Shown piece after piece: positions 35,862 to 44,912 of a stretch of 64,000 nucleotides of DNA (position 1 is the stretch's first letter; each line of letters opens with the position of its first letter). Position numbers and translations under genes: made by a program. The notes below the pieces were generated by a model, which saw only the letters and a program-made list of their open reading frames with translations, did not search any database and was not told the origin of the DNA. The DNA is from Dehalococcoidia bacterium (lineage in GTDB: Bacteria; Chloroflexota; Dehalococcoidia; DSTF01; JALHUB01). The DNA is taken from the NCBI GenBank assembly GCA_030018455.1, contig JASEFU010000004.1, positions 111,548-175,547 on the forward strand. Reading direction: 5' to 3'.

Positions 35862-35965
35862 GCGTTTAAGCGGTTCAATAAGTGGAATATGAACGATTCG
35901 CCCCGTCGGAGGCAGCGCGGCAGCAAGGCGATGGGCAGAATGGCTCGCCGGCGGTTCGTCAGCTC

Positions 35966-38701
35966 TCAGGCAGACCAGGGGCCCGGCTCGACCTGCTTCA
36001 GCAGAATGCGGGAGTCGACGACGGTGCACCCGCGGCCGGCGGCGAGCACCTTCACGGGATTCAAGTCCATCTCGCCGATCTCGGGGACATCCTCCACCAT
36101 CGCGGAAACGCGCAACAGCACGTCCTCAAGGGCGGCGATATCCGCGGGCTCGGCGCCCCGCCAGCCGCGGAGCAAGGGAAACCCCTTCACCGACTCCACC
36201 ATCTCCCGCGCGTCGACGTCCGTTAGGGGATGGATGCGGAAAGCCACGTCCTTCAATAGCTCGACGTATATTCCGCCCAGTCCGAACATGATGAGCGGGC
36301 CGAACGATGGGTCCTGCGTTACCCCGATTATCGCCTCGGTGCCGCCGGATACCATCTGCTGCACCACTGCGCCCTCCATCTCGGAGAGACGGCCGGCGGC
36401 GCGAAGGCGTTCTTCGATCGCTTCGAACGCGCCGCGGACCTCCTCTTCGGAGCGGAGGTCAAGGATGACGCCTCCGAGATCGGTCTTGTGCAGGATCGTC
36501 GAAGAGGCGATCTTGACGACTACGGGGAAGCCGATCTCCTTTGCGGCGGCGGCGGCCTCTTCCGCGGTCCTCGCGATGGCGACGCGCGCGGAAGGGATGC
36601 CGTAGGCCTGCAGCAGGCCGGCGGCGGCTGTCGAGGAGAGCCACGCGCTGCCGTCGCTTTTCGCGAGCGCGGCGTCGACGATGGAACGACCGGCGGCGCT
36701 GTCGATGCTGGAAAGCCTGGGGACGGTCCCTTTCGGCTTGGCGCGCCACTCCGCGTAGCCGCAGGCCTTGGCCAGCGCCAGCGCAGCGTCTTCGGGGAAG
36801 GCGAAAGATGGAATAAAGCCTTTGCCCTCCGGACTGAGCTCCCGCGGCGCCCCCGCCGCGCTCATGAAGCAGGTGAGGATGGGCTTGCGGCCCCAGAACT
36901 CGCTCGCCGCCTCACAGATGCGGTTAGCGACAGCCTCCGGCCTGGTGACCAGCGGTGGAATATAGATGACGATGAGAGAATCGATGCCCTCGTCCTGGAA
37001 GAGGAGGCGCAAGGCGCGCCCGTAATCATCGGCGGTGCCTGAAGCGAGCAGATCGACAGGGTTGGACACGGCCGCCTCCCGCGGGAGGAACCCGCGCAGC
37101 GCCGCCTGAGTCCGGGGGCTGAGCGTCGGCAGCTCGAGGCCGAGGTTTTCGCAGGCGTCGGCGGCAAGGATGCCGGGCCCGCCGGCGTTGGTGATAATGG
37201 CGACGCGCCGGCCTTTGGGTATGGGCTGGTGAGCGAGGAGAGTCGCGACATCAAAAAGCTGCTCGAGGGTGTCCGTCCGTATCACTCCCGCCTGTTCGAA
37301 GAGAGCTTCCGACGCCACGTCGAGGCCGGCGAGTGCGCCGGTGTGCGAGGAAGCGGCGCGGGAGCCCGCGGCGGTGCGTCCGCTCTTGACAGCGACGATG
37401 GGCTTTGTCTGGGAGACGCGGCGCGCGATGCGGCCGAACTTCCGCGGGTTGCCGAACGATTCAAGGTAGAGCAGTATGACGTCCGTCGACTCGTCCTGCT
37501 CCCAGTACTGGATGAGATCGTTTGCCGAGACGTCGGCCTTGTTGCCCACGCTGATGAAAGTCGACAGGCCGAGGTTCAGCTTTCGGGCGTGATCGAGCAG
37601 GGCCAGCCCGAGGGCGCCGCTCTGCGACAGCAGCCCGACGTTTCCCCGCGGCGGGAAGACAGGCGAGAAGGTAGCGTTCAGGCTGACCTCGGGGTCGGTG
37701 TTAAGGACGCCCATGCAGTTGGGCCCGACAAGCCGCATGCCGTAACTGCGTACCCGGGCGAGCAGGGCGTCTTCGCGCACCGCGCCCTCGCCGCCGATCT
37801 CCTTGAACCCCGCCGATATGACGACGAGCGCGCGCACCCCCTTTCGCGCGCACTGCCCGGCAACCTCGACGACATGCTCCGCCGGCACGGCAATCACCGC
37901 CATGTCGACATCGTCGGGCACTTCCAGCACGGTAGGATAAGCGCGGACCGAACCGACGACCGGCCAGTTGGGGTTGACGGGGTAGACTATCCCCTTGAAG
38001 CCGTCGCGGAGGATGTTGTGAAAGATCTCTGCCCCTATGGTCCCTCGTTCATGCGACGCGCCGATGACGGCTACCCGCGAAGGGTAGAAGAAGGCGCGGA
38101 TCGACGCGGTAGCCGCGATCTGCTCGCGCAGCTCGGTCTTTGCCTCCGTCTGGGCGGTCTCCTCAATCGAGAACACGACGTGGAACGTCCCGTCCTCGAA
38201 CGTGGTCTCGAGGGGAAAACCGCTATCGCGAAACACTTCCATCATGAGCTGATTTTCGGCCAGCACCTCGGCCTCGAAGATGCGAATGCCGTGTTCTCTG
38301 GCGGCGATCGCGAGCTGCTGCAGCAGATGCGAGCTTATGCCGCGTCCCTGATAGGTGTCTTCCACGACGAAGGCCACCTCTGCCCTGTCGGAATTGCCCA
38401 GCCGCGAGTAGCGACCCACGGCGATTATCCTAGCGTCCGGCGGCTCCCCTAAGGTGGCCACCAAGGCGTAGGTGTCTTCATAGTCTACGTTCGTGTAGCG
38501 CCTCACCTCATCGCGCGTCATCTCGCGAATCACGTGGTGGAACCGCAGATAGACGCTTCGCGGGCTGAGGCGGTTAAAGAGGGCGATCATCGCCTCGTCG
38601 TCATCGGGACTTATGGGCCGCAGATGGACGGTTGAACCGTCGCGGAGCAGGACGTCGACTTCGTGTGGAGGGGGCTTTCGGACTCGCGCTCGCTGCTGCA
38701 T
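35966..38701 (-). CDS. GNAT acetyltransferase fused to ADP-forming acyl-CoA ligase
   Basis: 911 residues. Residues about 1-190 are a GNAT domain (VEDTYQGRGISSHLLQQLA as the acetyl-CoA loop). Residues about 200-650 are the CoA-binding and ligase-CoA domains of NDP-forming acyl-CoA synthetases (VAVIGASHERGTIG; VGPNCMGVLN; AASSHTGALAG with the phospho-His). Residues about 690-911 are an ATP-grasp domain (VVVKIASSTILHKTDLGG). The order GNAT first resembles the Streptomyces PatA lysine acetyltransferases; Salmonella Pat has it last. It may acetylate metabolic enzymes or make acetyl-CoA/ATP. GGGAGGAG precedes the ATG used; a TATAAT is at 38738-38743. Confidence 0.9.
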   Translation of the reverse strand: MQQRARVRKPPPHEVDVLLRDGSTVHLRPISPDDDEAMIALFNRLSPRSVYLRFHHVIREMTRDEVRRYTNVDYEDTYALVATLGEPPDARIIAVGRYSRLGNSDRAEVAFVVEDTYQGRGISSHLLQQLAIAAREHGIRIFEAEVLAENQLMMEVFRDSGFPLETTFEDGTFHVVFSIEETAQTEAKTELREQIAATASIRAFFYPSRVAVIGASHERGTIGAEIFHNILRDGFKGIVYPVNPNWPVVGSVRAYPTVLEVPDDVDMAVIAVPAEHVVEVAGQCARKGVRALVVISAGFKEIGGEGAVREDALLARVRSYGMRLVGPNCMGVLNTDPEVSLNATFSPVFPPRGNVGLLSQSGALGLALLDHARKLNLGLSTFISVGNKADVSANDLIQYWEQDESTDVILLYLESFGNPRKFGRIARRVSQTKPIVAVKSGRTAAGSRAASSHTGALAGLDVASEALFEQAGVIRTDTLEQLFDVATLLAHQPIPKGRRVAIITNAGGPGILAADACENLGLELPTLSPRTQAALRGFLPREAAVSNPVDLLASGTADDYGRALRLLFQDEGIDSLIVIYIPPLVTRPEAVANRICEAASEFWGRKPILTCFMSAAGAPRELSPEGKGFIPSFAFPEDAALALAKACGYAEWRAKPKGTVPRLSSIDSAAGRSIVDAALAKSDGSAWLSSTAAAGLLQAYGIPSARVAIARTAEEAAAAAKEIGFPVVVKIASSTILHKTDLGGVILDLRSEEEVRGAFEAIEERLRAAGRLSEMEGAVVQQMVSGGTEAIIGVTQDPSFGPLIMFGLGGIYVELLKDVAFRIHPLTDVDAREMVESVKGFPLLRGWRGAEPADIAALEDVLLRVSAMVEDVPEIGEMDLNPVKVLAAGRGCTVVDSRILLKQVEPGPWSA

Positions 38702-38783
38702 CGGGCTCCTCCCTAACGACATGCGGTTTCGATTTCAATTATATCGCCATCCGACGGCCGGCGGCGCGCGCCCAGGCAGCTAC

Positions 38784-38812
38784 TTGACAGCGGAAAGGCG
38801 TTAAGATAGGAA
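38784..38812 (+). promoter_or_regulatory. Candidate promoter of the trehalose synthase gene
   Basis: TTGACA (38784-38789), 17-base spacer, TAGGAA (38807-38812). The -35 box is perfect, the -10 weak. 35 bases before the ATG. Confidence 0.4.
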
Positions 38813-38847
38813 GAAGGAGCACGACCAGGCCATCAGGGAGGATTCGC

Positions 38848-40086
38848 ATGCTGGAACAGGTGGACGTTGGCGCTGTCGATTTTGGCGCCTACGAGCCTTA
38901 CACGGACCGCGAACTGGCGCAGGAGGTGCGAAGTCTCGCGAACCGGTTGAAGGGACGGCGCATCGCCCACATCAACGCGACCCCTTTCGGCGGCGGTGTG
39001 TCGGAACTCCTTCGCTCCATCGTCCCGATTTACTGCGGCCTCGGCATTGACGCGGAGTGGCTTCTGATCTCCGGGGCACCGGAGTTCTTCACTATCACGA
39101 AGTCGTTCCATAACGCGCTCCAGGGAGCACGAATTGATCTCACGAGCAGCGCTCGCGAGACCTACCTCAACTATAACCGGCTGAACGCGCAGCAGATTGA
39201 GGACGACTACGACGTCATCGTTGTTCATGACCCGCAGCCACTAGCGATGCGTCGCTTCAGGGAAAACGGCCGGGCCAAATGGGTGTGGCGCTGCCACATC
39301 GACACATCCAGTCCTCATGAAGAGCATCTCCTGTTTCTCCTCGAATACATATCCGAATACGACGCTATCGTGTTCACGATGCGTGAGTTCGTCCCGCCGA
39401 TAGTGGAACATCCCCGTCTTGAGATAATCACGCCCGCAATCGACCCCGTCAGCCCCAAGAATATGACCCTTCCCGAGGACATGAGCCAGACGATCCTGCT
39501 CTGGTTGGGGGTGAACCCGCGGCGTCCGCTCTTGACGCAAGTCTCCCGCTTCGACCCCTGGAAGGACCCGATGGGAGTGGTAGAAGCGTTCAACCTTATA
39601 CGGAAGGAGATGCCGGGACTGCAGCTCGCGCTGCTGGGTTCGATGGCGCTGGATGATCCTCAGGGCTGGGACCTCCACAAGCAGGTGACGGAGGCGACCA
39701 AGGGGGACCCCGATATCCACGTGCGCACGAACCTGGTGGGCGTGGGCGATGTGGAGGTCAACGCCTTTCAGCGCCTGTCGACCGTCATTTTGCAGAAATC
39801 GATTCGCGAGGGGTTCGGGCTGGTGATTTCGGAGAGCCTGTGGAAGGGGACGCCGGTCGTGGCCAACCGGGCGGGCGGGATACCACTCCAGATGGAAGGC
39901 GGCGCCGGCGGCTACCTGGTCGACAGCACGGATGAGATGGTGGAGCGGGTGTTGCACCTCCTGTCGGCCCCGGAGGAGCGGAAGACGCTGGGCCGCTCGG
40001 GCCAGGAGCACGTGCGCAAGCATTTCCTGACGCCGAGGCTTATCAGAGATGAGATGCGCCTGCTGGCGAGCCTGCTCGACGTATAG
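38848..40086 (+). CDS. treT: TreT-like trehalose synthase (glycosyltransferase family 4)
   Basis: 412 residues of the GT4 retaining glycosyltransferase fold. The opening IAHINATPFGGGVSELLRS is the TreT N-terminal loop; VVHDPQPLAM, WRCHIDTSSP, SRFDPWKDPMGV and REGFGLVISESLWKGTPVV (the donor-binding E-x7-E) follow. TreT makes trehalose from NDP-glucose and glucose, reversibly; other GT4 acceptors cannot be excluded. GGGAGG precedes the ATG. A phosphofructokinase gene follows 53 bases on, same strand, so carbohydrate-storage and glycolytic control may be linked. Confidence 0.82.
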   Translation: MLEQVDVGAVDFGAYEPYTDRELAQEVRSLANRLKGRRIAHINATPFGGGVSELLRSIVPIYCGLGIDAEWLLISGAPEFFTITKSFHNALQGARIDLTSSARETYLNYNRLNAQQIEDDYDVIVVHDPQPLAMRRFRENGRAKWVWRCHIDTSSPHEEHLLFLLEYISEYDAIVFTMREFVPPIVEHPRLEIITPAIDPVSPKNMTLPEDMSQTILLWLGVNPRRPLLTQVSRFDPWKDPMGVVEAFNLIRKEMPGLQLALLGSMALDDPQGWDLHKQVTEATKGDPDIHVRTNLVGVGDVEVNAFQRLSTVILQKSIREGFGLVISESLWKGTPVVANRAGGIPLQMEGGAGGYLVDSTDEMVERVLHLLSAPEERKTLGRSGQEHVRKHFLTPRLIRDEMRLLASLLDV

Positions 40087-40139
40087 CAGCGGCGCGACCG
40101 CCGACGGCGCGGGCGACTAGCAGCAAAGGCTGGAAAGCG

Positions 40140-41105
40140 ATGAAGCGCATAGCTGTGCTCGGAAGCGGTGGGGACTCCCCGGGGATGAATGCCTGCGTGC
40201 GGGCCGTCGTGCGCCGGGCCCTGCGACACGGCCTCGAGCCGTTTGGCGTATACGACGGCTACGGCGGACTCATCGAGGGGCGCGTAAGACGTCTGAGCCG
40301 CCGGTCGGTGAGCAACATAATCCAGAGGGGCGGCATCTTTCTGGGCGCGGGCCGGTCTGAGGAGTTCCGCTTGCCGGAGGGCCGCGCGAAGGCGGCCGCC
40401 GTCATCCGGCAGAACCGGATCGACGGCCTCGTTGCCCTGGGCGGCGACGGCACCCTGCTGGGGGCCATGGCATTTACCGGCGAGTGGGAAGTGCCGACGG
40501 TTGTCATCCCCGCCACGATCGATAACGACATGGCGGGGACGGACATCGCGATCGGCTTCGATACCGCCGTGAACACCGCCGTCGAGGCCGTGGACAGGAT
40601 AAGGGATACGGCAGAGGCGACGGAGCGCGTCTTCTTCGTCGAGGTCATGGGCAGGGCGTCGGGCGCTATCGCGCTTGAAGTGGGTATCGCATCCGGCGCC
40701 GATGCCATTCTCGTTCCCGAGGTAGCATCTGACACGGAGAAACTGCTGGAACGGCTGAAGAGCGCCCGCGCGCGCAGGGCCCGCAGCATACTCGTCGTCG
40801 TAGCCGAAGGAGATGTCGCGGGGGGCGCTTTCGCTATCGCCCAGCGCGTTCAGCCGCAACTTGAACGTGAGTCGCGCGTTACGGTGCTGGGCCACGTGCA
40901 GCGTGGCGGCAGGCCGACGGCAACCGACCGCGTTCTGGCGACCAAGCTCGGCGTCAGCGCCGTGGATGCGCTCATCGAGGGCAAGCGGGACCTTATCGTG
41001 GGGCAGGTGAAAGATGAGATATGTTTGACGCCTTTCAGTCAAGTGAAAGACGTCAAACGGAAGATCCCCCTGGACTATTTGCAGGTGGCGGTTGAGCTGG
41101 CGTAG
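40140..41105 (+). CDS. pfkA: 6-phosphofructokinase, ATP-type signature (third copy)
   Basis: 321 residues. IAVLGSGGDSPGMNACVRA, IIQRGGIFLGAGRS, PATIDNDMAGTD with catalytic Asp128, VEVMGRASGAIA and HVQRGGRPTATD are present. Gly104 (GGDGT) gives an ATP-type donor signature; position 125 is Ala. It is more similar to the copy at 23949-24929 (both have EAVDRIRDTAE/EAIDRIRDTAE and GAIALEVG) than to the PPi-type copy at 17586-18662. Follows treT on the same strand and converges with the acyl-CoA dehydrogenase gene. Confidence 0.92.
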   Translation: MKRIAVLGSGGDSPGMNACVRAVVRRALRHGLEPFGVYDGYGGLIEGRVRRLSRRSVSNIIQRGGIFLGAGRSEEFRLPEGRAKAAAVIRQNRIDGLVALGGDGTLLGAMAFTGEWEVPTVVIPATIDNDMAGTDIAIGFDTAVNTAVEAVDRIRDTAEATERVFFVEVMGRASGAIALEVGIASGADAILVPEVASDTEKLLERLKSARARRARSILVVVAEGDVAGGAFAIAQRVQPQLERESRVTVLGHVQRGGRPTATDRVLATKLGVSAVDALIEGKRDLIVGQVKDEICLTPFSQVKDVKRKIPLDYLQVAVELA

Positions 41106-41134
41106 TCCGGCCGCTTGTTCGCGGCGCGCGGTTG

Positions 41135-42382
41135 CTACAGCCAGGAATCGATTAGCTGACGCGAGCCGGCCAGAGCCAGGACGTCGTTAACGCCGTCCTC
41201 GATCATCGAGGCGCGGGCGTCGCGGAACAGCTTCTCGATGTAGAACTCCTTCGATAGCCCGTATCCGCCGAAGAGCTGCACGGCGTCGCTGGCCACCTCA
41301 AACGCCACCTGGGTGCCGTAGACCTTTGCGGCGATCCCGAGGCGCGAGAGCGGCGGCATCGCCTGCGAGTTGTAGCCGGCGACGGCGCGGGCCAGTTGCC
41401 GTGACGACTCCACCTTGATGAACATGTCAAAGAGCTTGCGCTGCACCAGCTGGTGCTCGCAGAGGCATTTTCCACCCTGAACGCGCTGCTTGCAGTAGTT
41501 CATCGCCTCCTCGAAAGCGGCGCGGGCAACGCCGGTAAACAGCGAGCCCATGCCGCCGTTGGCAGCGGCGAGAATCGTGTCGGCGGCCAGAATGTACAGA
41601 TCCTGGTCGACAAAGACGTAGTCCTTGGGGATGCGGACGCTGTCAAGGAAGATCTCGCCTTGGTTGAGCGCGCGCTGCCCCAGCTTGTTGAGCGGCTTCC
41701 CTCTCGACACGCCGGGCAGGTCGAGGGGGACGAGGGCGATTGCGCTTGACGGCATTCCTTTCGAGCGATCGATGGCGAAATGCATCATGGCATGGGTGGC
41801 AATGGTGCCGTTGGAGACCCATGCCGATTTGGCCCCGGTCAAGATCCAATCGTCGCCGTCTTTGCGCCCGTATGTGTCGAAGGCGGTGCGCGAGTCGTTC
41901 ACCTCGCCGAGGTTGAACGCGAGGCAGTCGGAGCCGTGCTGGGGCTCGGTTATGGCCCAGCAGCCGATGTACTTGCCCTGCCGGTCCTTGGTGTAGGGGA
42001 TCACGAACTCGTCCATCAAGCGCTGGTTGCCGGTAAGCTGCGAGGCCATCAGCGCCATGGAAAACGGCATTCCCGCGACGCCGAAGCAGATCGAGAAGTC
42101 GGCGGAGCCCCATCCCATCTCCTCGGCGAGGATGCTCGCCGCTACGCCCCGCATGGCGGAGCCGCCAAGCTCCTCCGGCATGCTGCTGAGGTGATGCTCC
42201 AGCTCGTAGTGCTGCCGCAAGACATCCCAGAAGATGGACCCTTCCTTGATGACGTCCTCCGGGTCCGCGAGCTTGTCGAGGGCGATGCTGGCGGGCCGCA
42301 TGACCTCTTCGGCGAACCGGTGTATCTGGTCTCTTACGGCGCGCTCTTCCTCACTGAGTGTTGTGTTCAGTTCGACAAACAT
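41135..42382 (-). CDS. Acyl-CoA dehydrogenase family protein
   Basis: 415 residues. The substrate/flavin segment WAITEPQHGSDCLAFN, the LPGVSRGKPLNKLGQRALNQ region and the C-terminal FGGYGLSKEFYIEKLFRDAR are typical. At the catalytic Glu position it has M-I-E-D-G-V, so the Glu is present, unlike the copy at 20321. Acyl specificity cannot be read. TAAGGAG precedes the ATG. The nearest neighbours are not acyl-CoA genes. Confidence 0.9.
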   Translation of the reverse strand: MFVELNTTLSEEERAVRDQIHRFAEEVMRPASIALDKLADPEDVIKEGSIFWDVLRQHYELEHHLSSMPEELGGSAMRGVAASILAEEMGWGSADFSICFGVAGMPFSMALMASQLTGNQRLMDEFVIPYTKDRQGKYIGCWAITEPQHGSDCLAFNLGEVNDSRTAFDTYGRKDGDDWILTGAKSAWVSNGTIATHAMMHFAIDRSKGMPSSAIALVPLDLPGVSRGKPLNKLGQRALNQGEIFLDSVRIPKDYVFVDQDLYILAADTILAAANGGMGSLFTGVARAAFEEAMNYCKQRVQGGKCLCEHQLVQRKLFDMFIKVESSRQLARAVAGYNSQAMPPLSRLGIAAKVYGTQVAFEVASDAVQLFGGYGLSKEFYIEKLFRDARASMIEDGVNDVLALAGSRQLIDSWL

Positions 42383-42447
42383 GGTCGCTCCTTAGCGCTG
42401 TGCCCGAACGATGCCCGAATGATTGCACAACGCTGTCTCAGTCCGCA

Positions 42448-42512
42448 AGTGGCGTTTCGCCGCAAGCACCGAAACGACGCATCGGCTGAAGCGGCGTCCC
42501 GCCGCAGGCAAG
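42448..42512 (-). repeat. Dispersed repeat copy
   Basis: Contains CGTTTCGCCGCAAGCACC and GCTGAAGCGGCGTCCCGCC-GCAGGCAAGC (from 42485), sharing the GCTGAAGCG-N-CGT-N-GCCGCAAGC core with the copies at 8808 and 56757. Lies between uppP and the acyl-CoA dehydrogenase gene. Confidence 0.6.
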
Positions 42513-42529
42513 CGGCGCGCAGCACGGAG

Positions 42530-43363
42530 CTAGCTCAGGGGGATGGCCAGCAGGAGGGCAACGCCCAGCGCCAATCGGTAGGCGACGAACGGGTAAAGGC
42601 TATGCTCTCGCAGGAAGGCGAGCAGGAAGCGTATCGTCAGGTAGCCGGTCACCGCGGCGAGGACGAGGCCGGTGAGGAAGAACGCCAGGTCGTCGCCGTC
42701 CAGCAGACCGCCGCGCACCTCGTCCACGATGTCGAAGACCTGCTTGAGGCCGGCGCCGGCGATGATCGGCGCGGAGAGCAGGAAGGCGAAAAAGGCCGCC
42801 TGCTGACGTCTCAGCTTTGCGAACAGGCCGGCGGAGATTGTGATCCCGGAACGCGAGACGCCGGGTATCAAAGCCACGGCCTGCGCAAACCCCACGAACA
42901 GCGCGCCTGCAACGCCCAGACGCGTCGCGTCGCGCTGCTTCTCGCCCAGGCGCTCCGCCAGCACAAGGATGCCGCTGAACAGGATCAGCGTGACTGCGAC
43001 CACTGCCGGTTCACGCAGCTCATCTTCGACGATGTCCTCGAAAAAGAAACCCAGAACGGCCGCCGGCGCCGAGCCGATCACGATCAACCATGCGAGACGC
43101 GAGTCGCTGTGCGCGTCCCACCGCAGCGACCGGACGCTGCGCGCCCAGGCGACGGCCAGGCCGACGATAACGCCCCGGAAGTAGACCAGGATTGCCGCCA
43201 ACGTGCCGAGGTGGATCGCCGCGTCGAAGGTGAGCCCGAACCTGTCCTGCGACACGTCGAGCCAGTCCTCCAGGAGGACGAGATGCCCGGTGGACGAGAC
43301 GGGCAGGAACTCGGTGAGTCCCTGCACAATGCCGAGCAGCGCCGCCTTCAAAAGATCTGGCAT
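42530..43363 (-). CDS. uppP: Undecaprenyl-diphosphatase
   Basis: 277 residues, seven or eight membrane helices. Both UppP motifs are complete: QGLTEFLPVSSTGHL (Glu18 to His27) and LIPGVSRSGITI with the catalytic Arg/Ser. It dephosphorylates undecaprenyl diphosphate to recycle the lipid carrier of peptidoglycan and other surface glycans. The ATG was chosen because it starts the canonical N-terminus; upstream codons in the same frame are antisense to xylulokinase. It follows xylB with 22 bases between, possibly one transcript. Confidence 0.95.
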   Translation of the reverse strand: MPDLLKAALLGIVQGLTEFLPVSSTGHLVLLEDWLDVSQDRFGLTFDAAIHLGTLAAILVYFRGVIVGLAVAWARSVRSLRWDAHSDSRLAWLIVIGSAPAAVLGFFFEDIVEDELREPAVVAVTLILFSGILVLAERLGEKQRDATRLGVAGALFVGFAQAVALIPGVSRSGITISAGLFAKLRRQQAAFFAFLLSAPIIAGAGLKQVFDIVDEVRGGLLDGDDLAFFLTGLVLAAVTGYLTIRFLLAFLREHSLYPFVAYRLALGVALLLAIPLS

Positions 43364-43385
43364 GGCCCTCGCGTCGAAACAGTGT

Positions 43386-44912
43386 CTAGCGGCCGGAAGC
43401 GGCGTCGAAGCCGGACAGAGCGTGAAAGGTGTCGCGGAGCAGCGGATAGAGTTCGCGGTAGCGCCGGTACAGCCCCTCGTAGACCTCGACGGCCTTCCTC
43501 TCCGGCTCCAGTCGCTCCGCCAACCGTATCGTTGTGTGGCAGGCTTGCGACACGCTCGCGAAGATCTCCGCGCCGATGCCGGCCAGCAGCGCCGCGCCGA
43601 AAGCGGGCCCCTCATCGGCCTCAAGGCTGACGACAGGACAGGCGAAGACGTCGGCCAGAATCTGGCGCCACAACCTGCTGCGGGCGCCGCCGCCAATGGC
43701 GCGGACCTCCGTAGCCGATACGCCCATCTCCCGGATTAGCTCAAGCGAGTCGCGCAGCCCGAAGGCGACGCCTTCCATCACCGCCCGCGCGAGGTGCGGT
43801 AGTCCGTGCTCCGCCCGCAGGCCGACAAAGGCCCCCCGCGCGAAGGGATCGGCGTGGGGGGTGCGTTCGCCGGCGAGATACGGCAGGAACACGAGCCCGC
43901 CGGAGCCCGTCGGGGCCCCCGCGGCGAGAACGCTCAGCTTCTCTTCCATCCTTTCGCCCTCCGCCAACGGGCGCAGCGTATCGGCCAGCCACTGGAAAGA
44001 GCCGCCGGCGGCCAGCATGACCCCCATGAGGTGCCACAGTCCGTGCGCGGCGTGGCAGAACGAGTGCAGGCGGGCCTGCGGGTCGACTCGCGGCTGGAGC
44101 GTGGCGCTGAAGACAACGCCGGAGGTGCCCAGGCTGGCGGTGATGACCCCCTCCTCGACAGCGCCGCTGCCGACGCCTCCCGCCGCCTGGTCGCCCGCGC
44201 CGGCGACGACGGGGATGCCCGCGGGCAGCCCGAGGGCGCTCGCGGCTTGTGGAGTGAGACGCCCGCTGACCTGCGGCGACTCCAGCGCCGGCGGCAGCCA
44301 CTCCGGCGGCACCTCGATCGCCTCGACGACCTCCGAGGACCACTTCCGCGAGCGGACGTCGAAGAGGAGGGTGCCGGAGGCGTCAGCGACATCGGTGGCG
44401 CGCTCGCCGGTCATGCGCAGGCGGACGTAGTCTTTCGGGAGCAGCAGGTGGCGTGTGCGGGCGTAGCTTTCCGGTTCGTGCTTTCGCAGCCAGAGGAGCT
44501 TGGGCGCCGTGAAGCCGGTGAGCGCCCGGTTGCCCGTAAGGTCGATGAGACGCTGGAGTCCCACGCGCTGCTCGATCTCTTTACACTCGGCGGCGGTGCG
44601 CTGGTCGTTCCACATGATCGCGGGGCGCACCACGCGGTCCGCTTCGTCGAGGAAGACGGAGCCGTGCATCTGTCCCGTGAGGCCGATGGCGATGGCTGCT
44701 TCCGGCCTGAGCGCGCCGCCTGCGCGAAGCGCTCCCAGCACCGAGCGGCAGGCTTCCCACCACCATTCGGGCGGCTGCTCCGTCCAGCCCGGCTGGGGCC
44801 GGAGCGTATCGTAGGGGGCGCTGGCCTGCCCCAGGAGGCGGCCGTCCGGCCCCACGACGACGGCTTTGAGGCCCGTCGTGCCCACGTCTACGCCGATCAA
44901 CTGCTCGTCCAT
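43386..44912 (-). CDS. xylB: Xylulokinase
   Basis: 508 residues of the FGGY carbohydrate kinase family. IGVDVGTTGLKAVVV is the phosphate-1 loop, MHGSVFLDEADRVVRPAIMWNDQR the sugar-binding stretch typical of xylulokinase, VVAGAGDQAAGGVGSGAV the ADP-binding region, and ALLAGIGAEIF near the end. Phosphorylates D-xylulose into the pentose phosphate pathway. No xylose isomerase is in the window. The substrate is inferred from similarity; other pentulose or hexulose kinases are close. Confidence 0.87.
   Translation of the reverse strand: MDEQLIGVDVGTTGLKAVVVGPDGRLLGQASAPYDTLRPQPGWTEQPPEWWWEACRSVLGALRAGGALRPEAAIAIGLTGQMHGSVFLDEADRVVRPAIMWNDQRTAAECKEIEQRVGLQRLIDLTGNRALTGFTAPKLLWLRKHEPESYARTRHLLLPKDYVRLRMTGERATDVADASGTLLFDVRSRKWSSEVVEAIEVPPEWLPPALESPQVSGRLTPQAASALGLPAGIPVVAGAGDQAAGGVGSGAVEEGVITASLGTSGVVFSATLQPRVDPQARLHSFCHAAHGLWHLMGVMLAAGGSFQWLADTLRPLAEGERMEEKLSVLAAGAPTGSGGLVFLPYLAGERTPHADPFARGAFVGLRAEHGLPHLARAVMEGVAFGLRDSLELIREMGVSATEVRAIGGGARSRLWRQILADVFACPVVSLEADEGPAFGAALLAGIGAEIFASVSQACHTTIRLAERLEPERKAVEVYEGLYRRYRELYPLLRDTFHALSGFDAASGR

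Noticed and set aside
37229..38452. 407-codon plus-strand open frame
   Set aside because: Antisense to the GNAT/acyl-CoA ligase gene.
41780..43630. 616-codon open frame on plus
   Set aside because: Antisense to uppP, xylB and an acyl-CoA dehydrogenase, all with full family motifs; composition is Arg/Gln-rich as in shadow frames.
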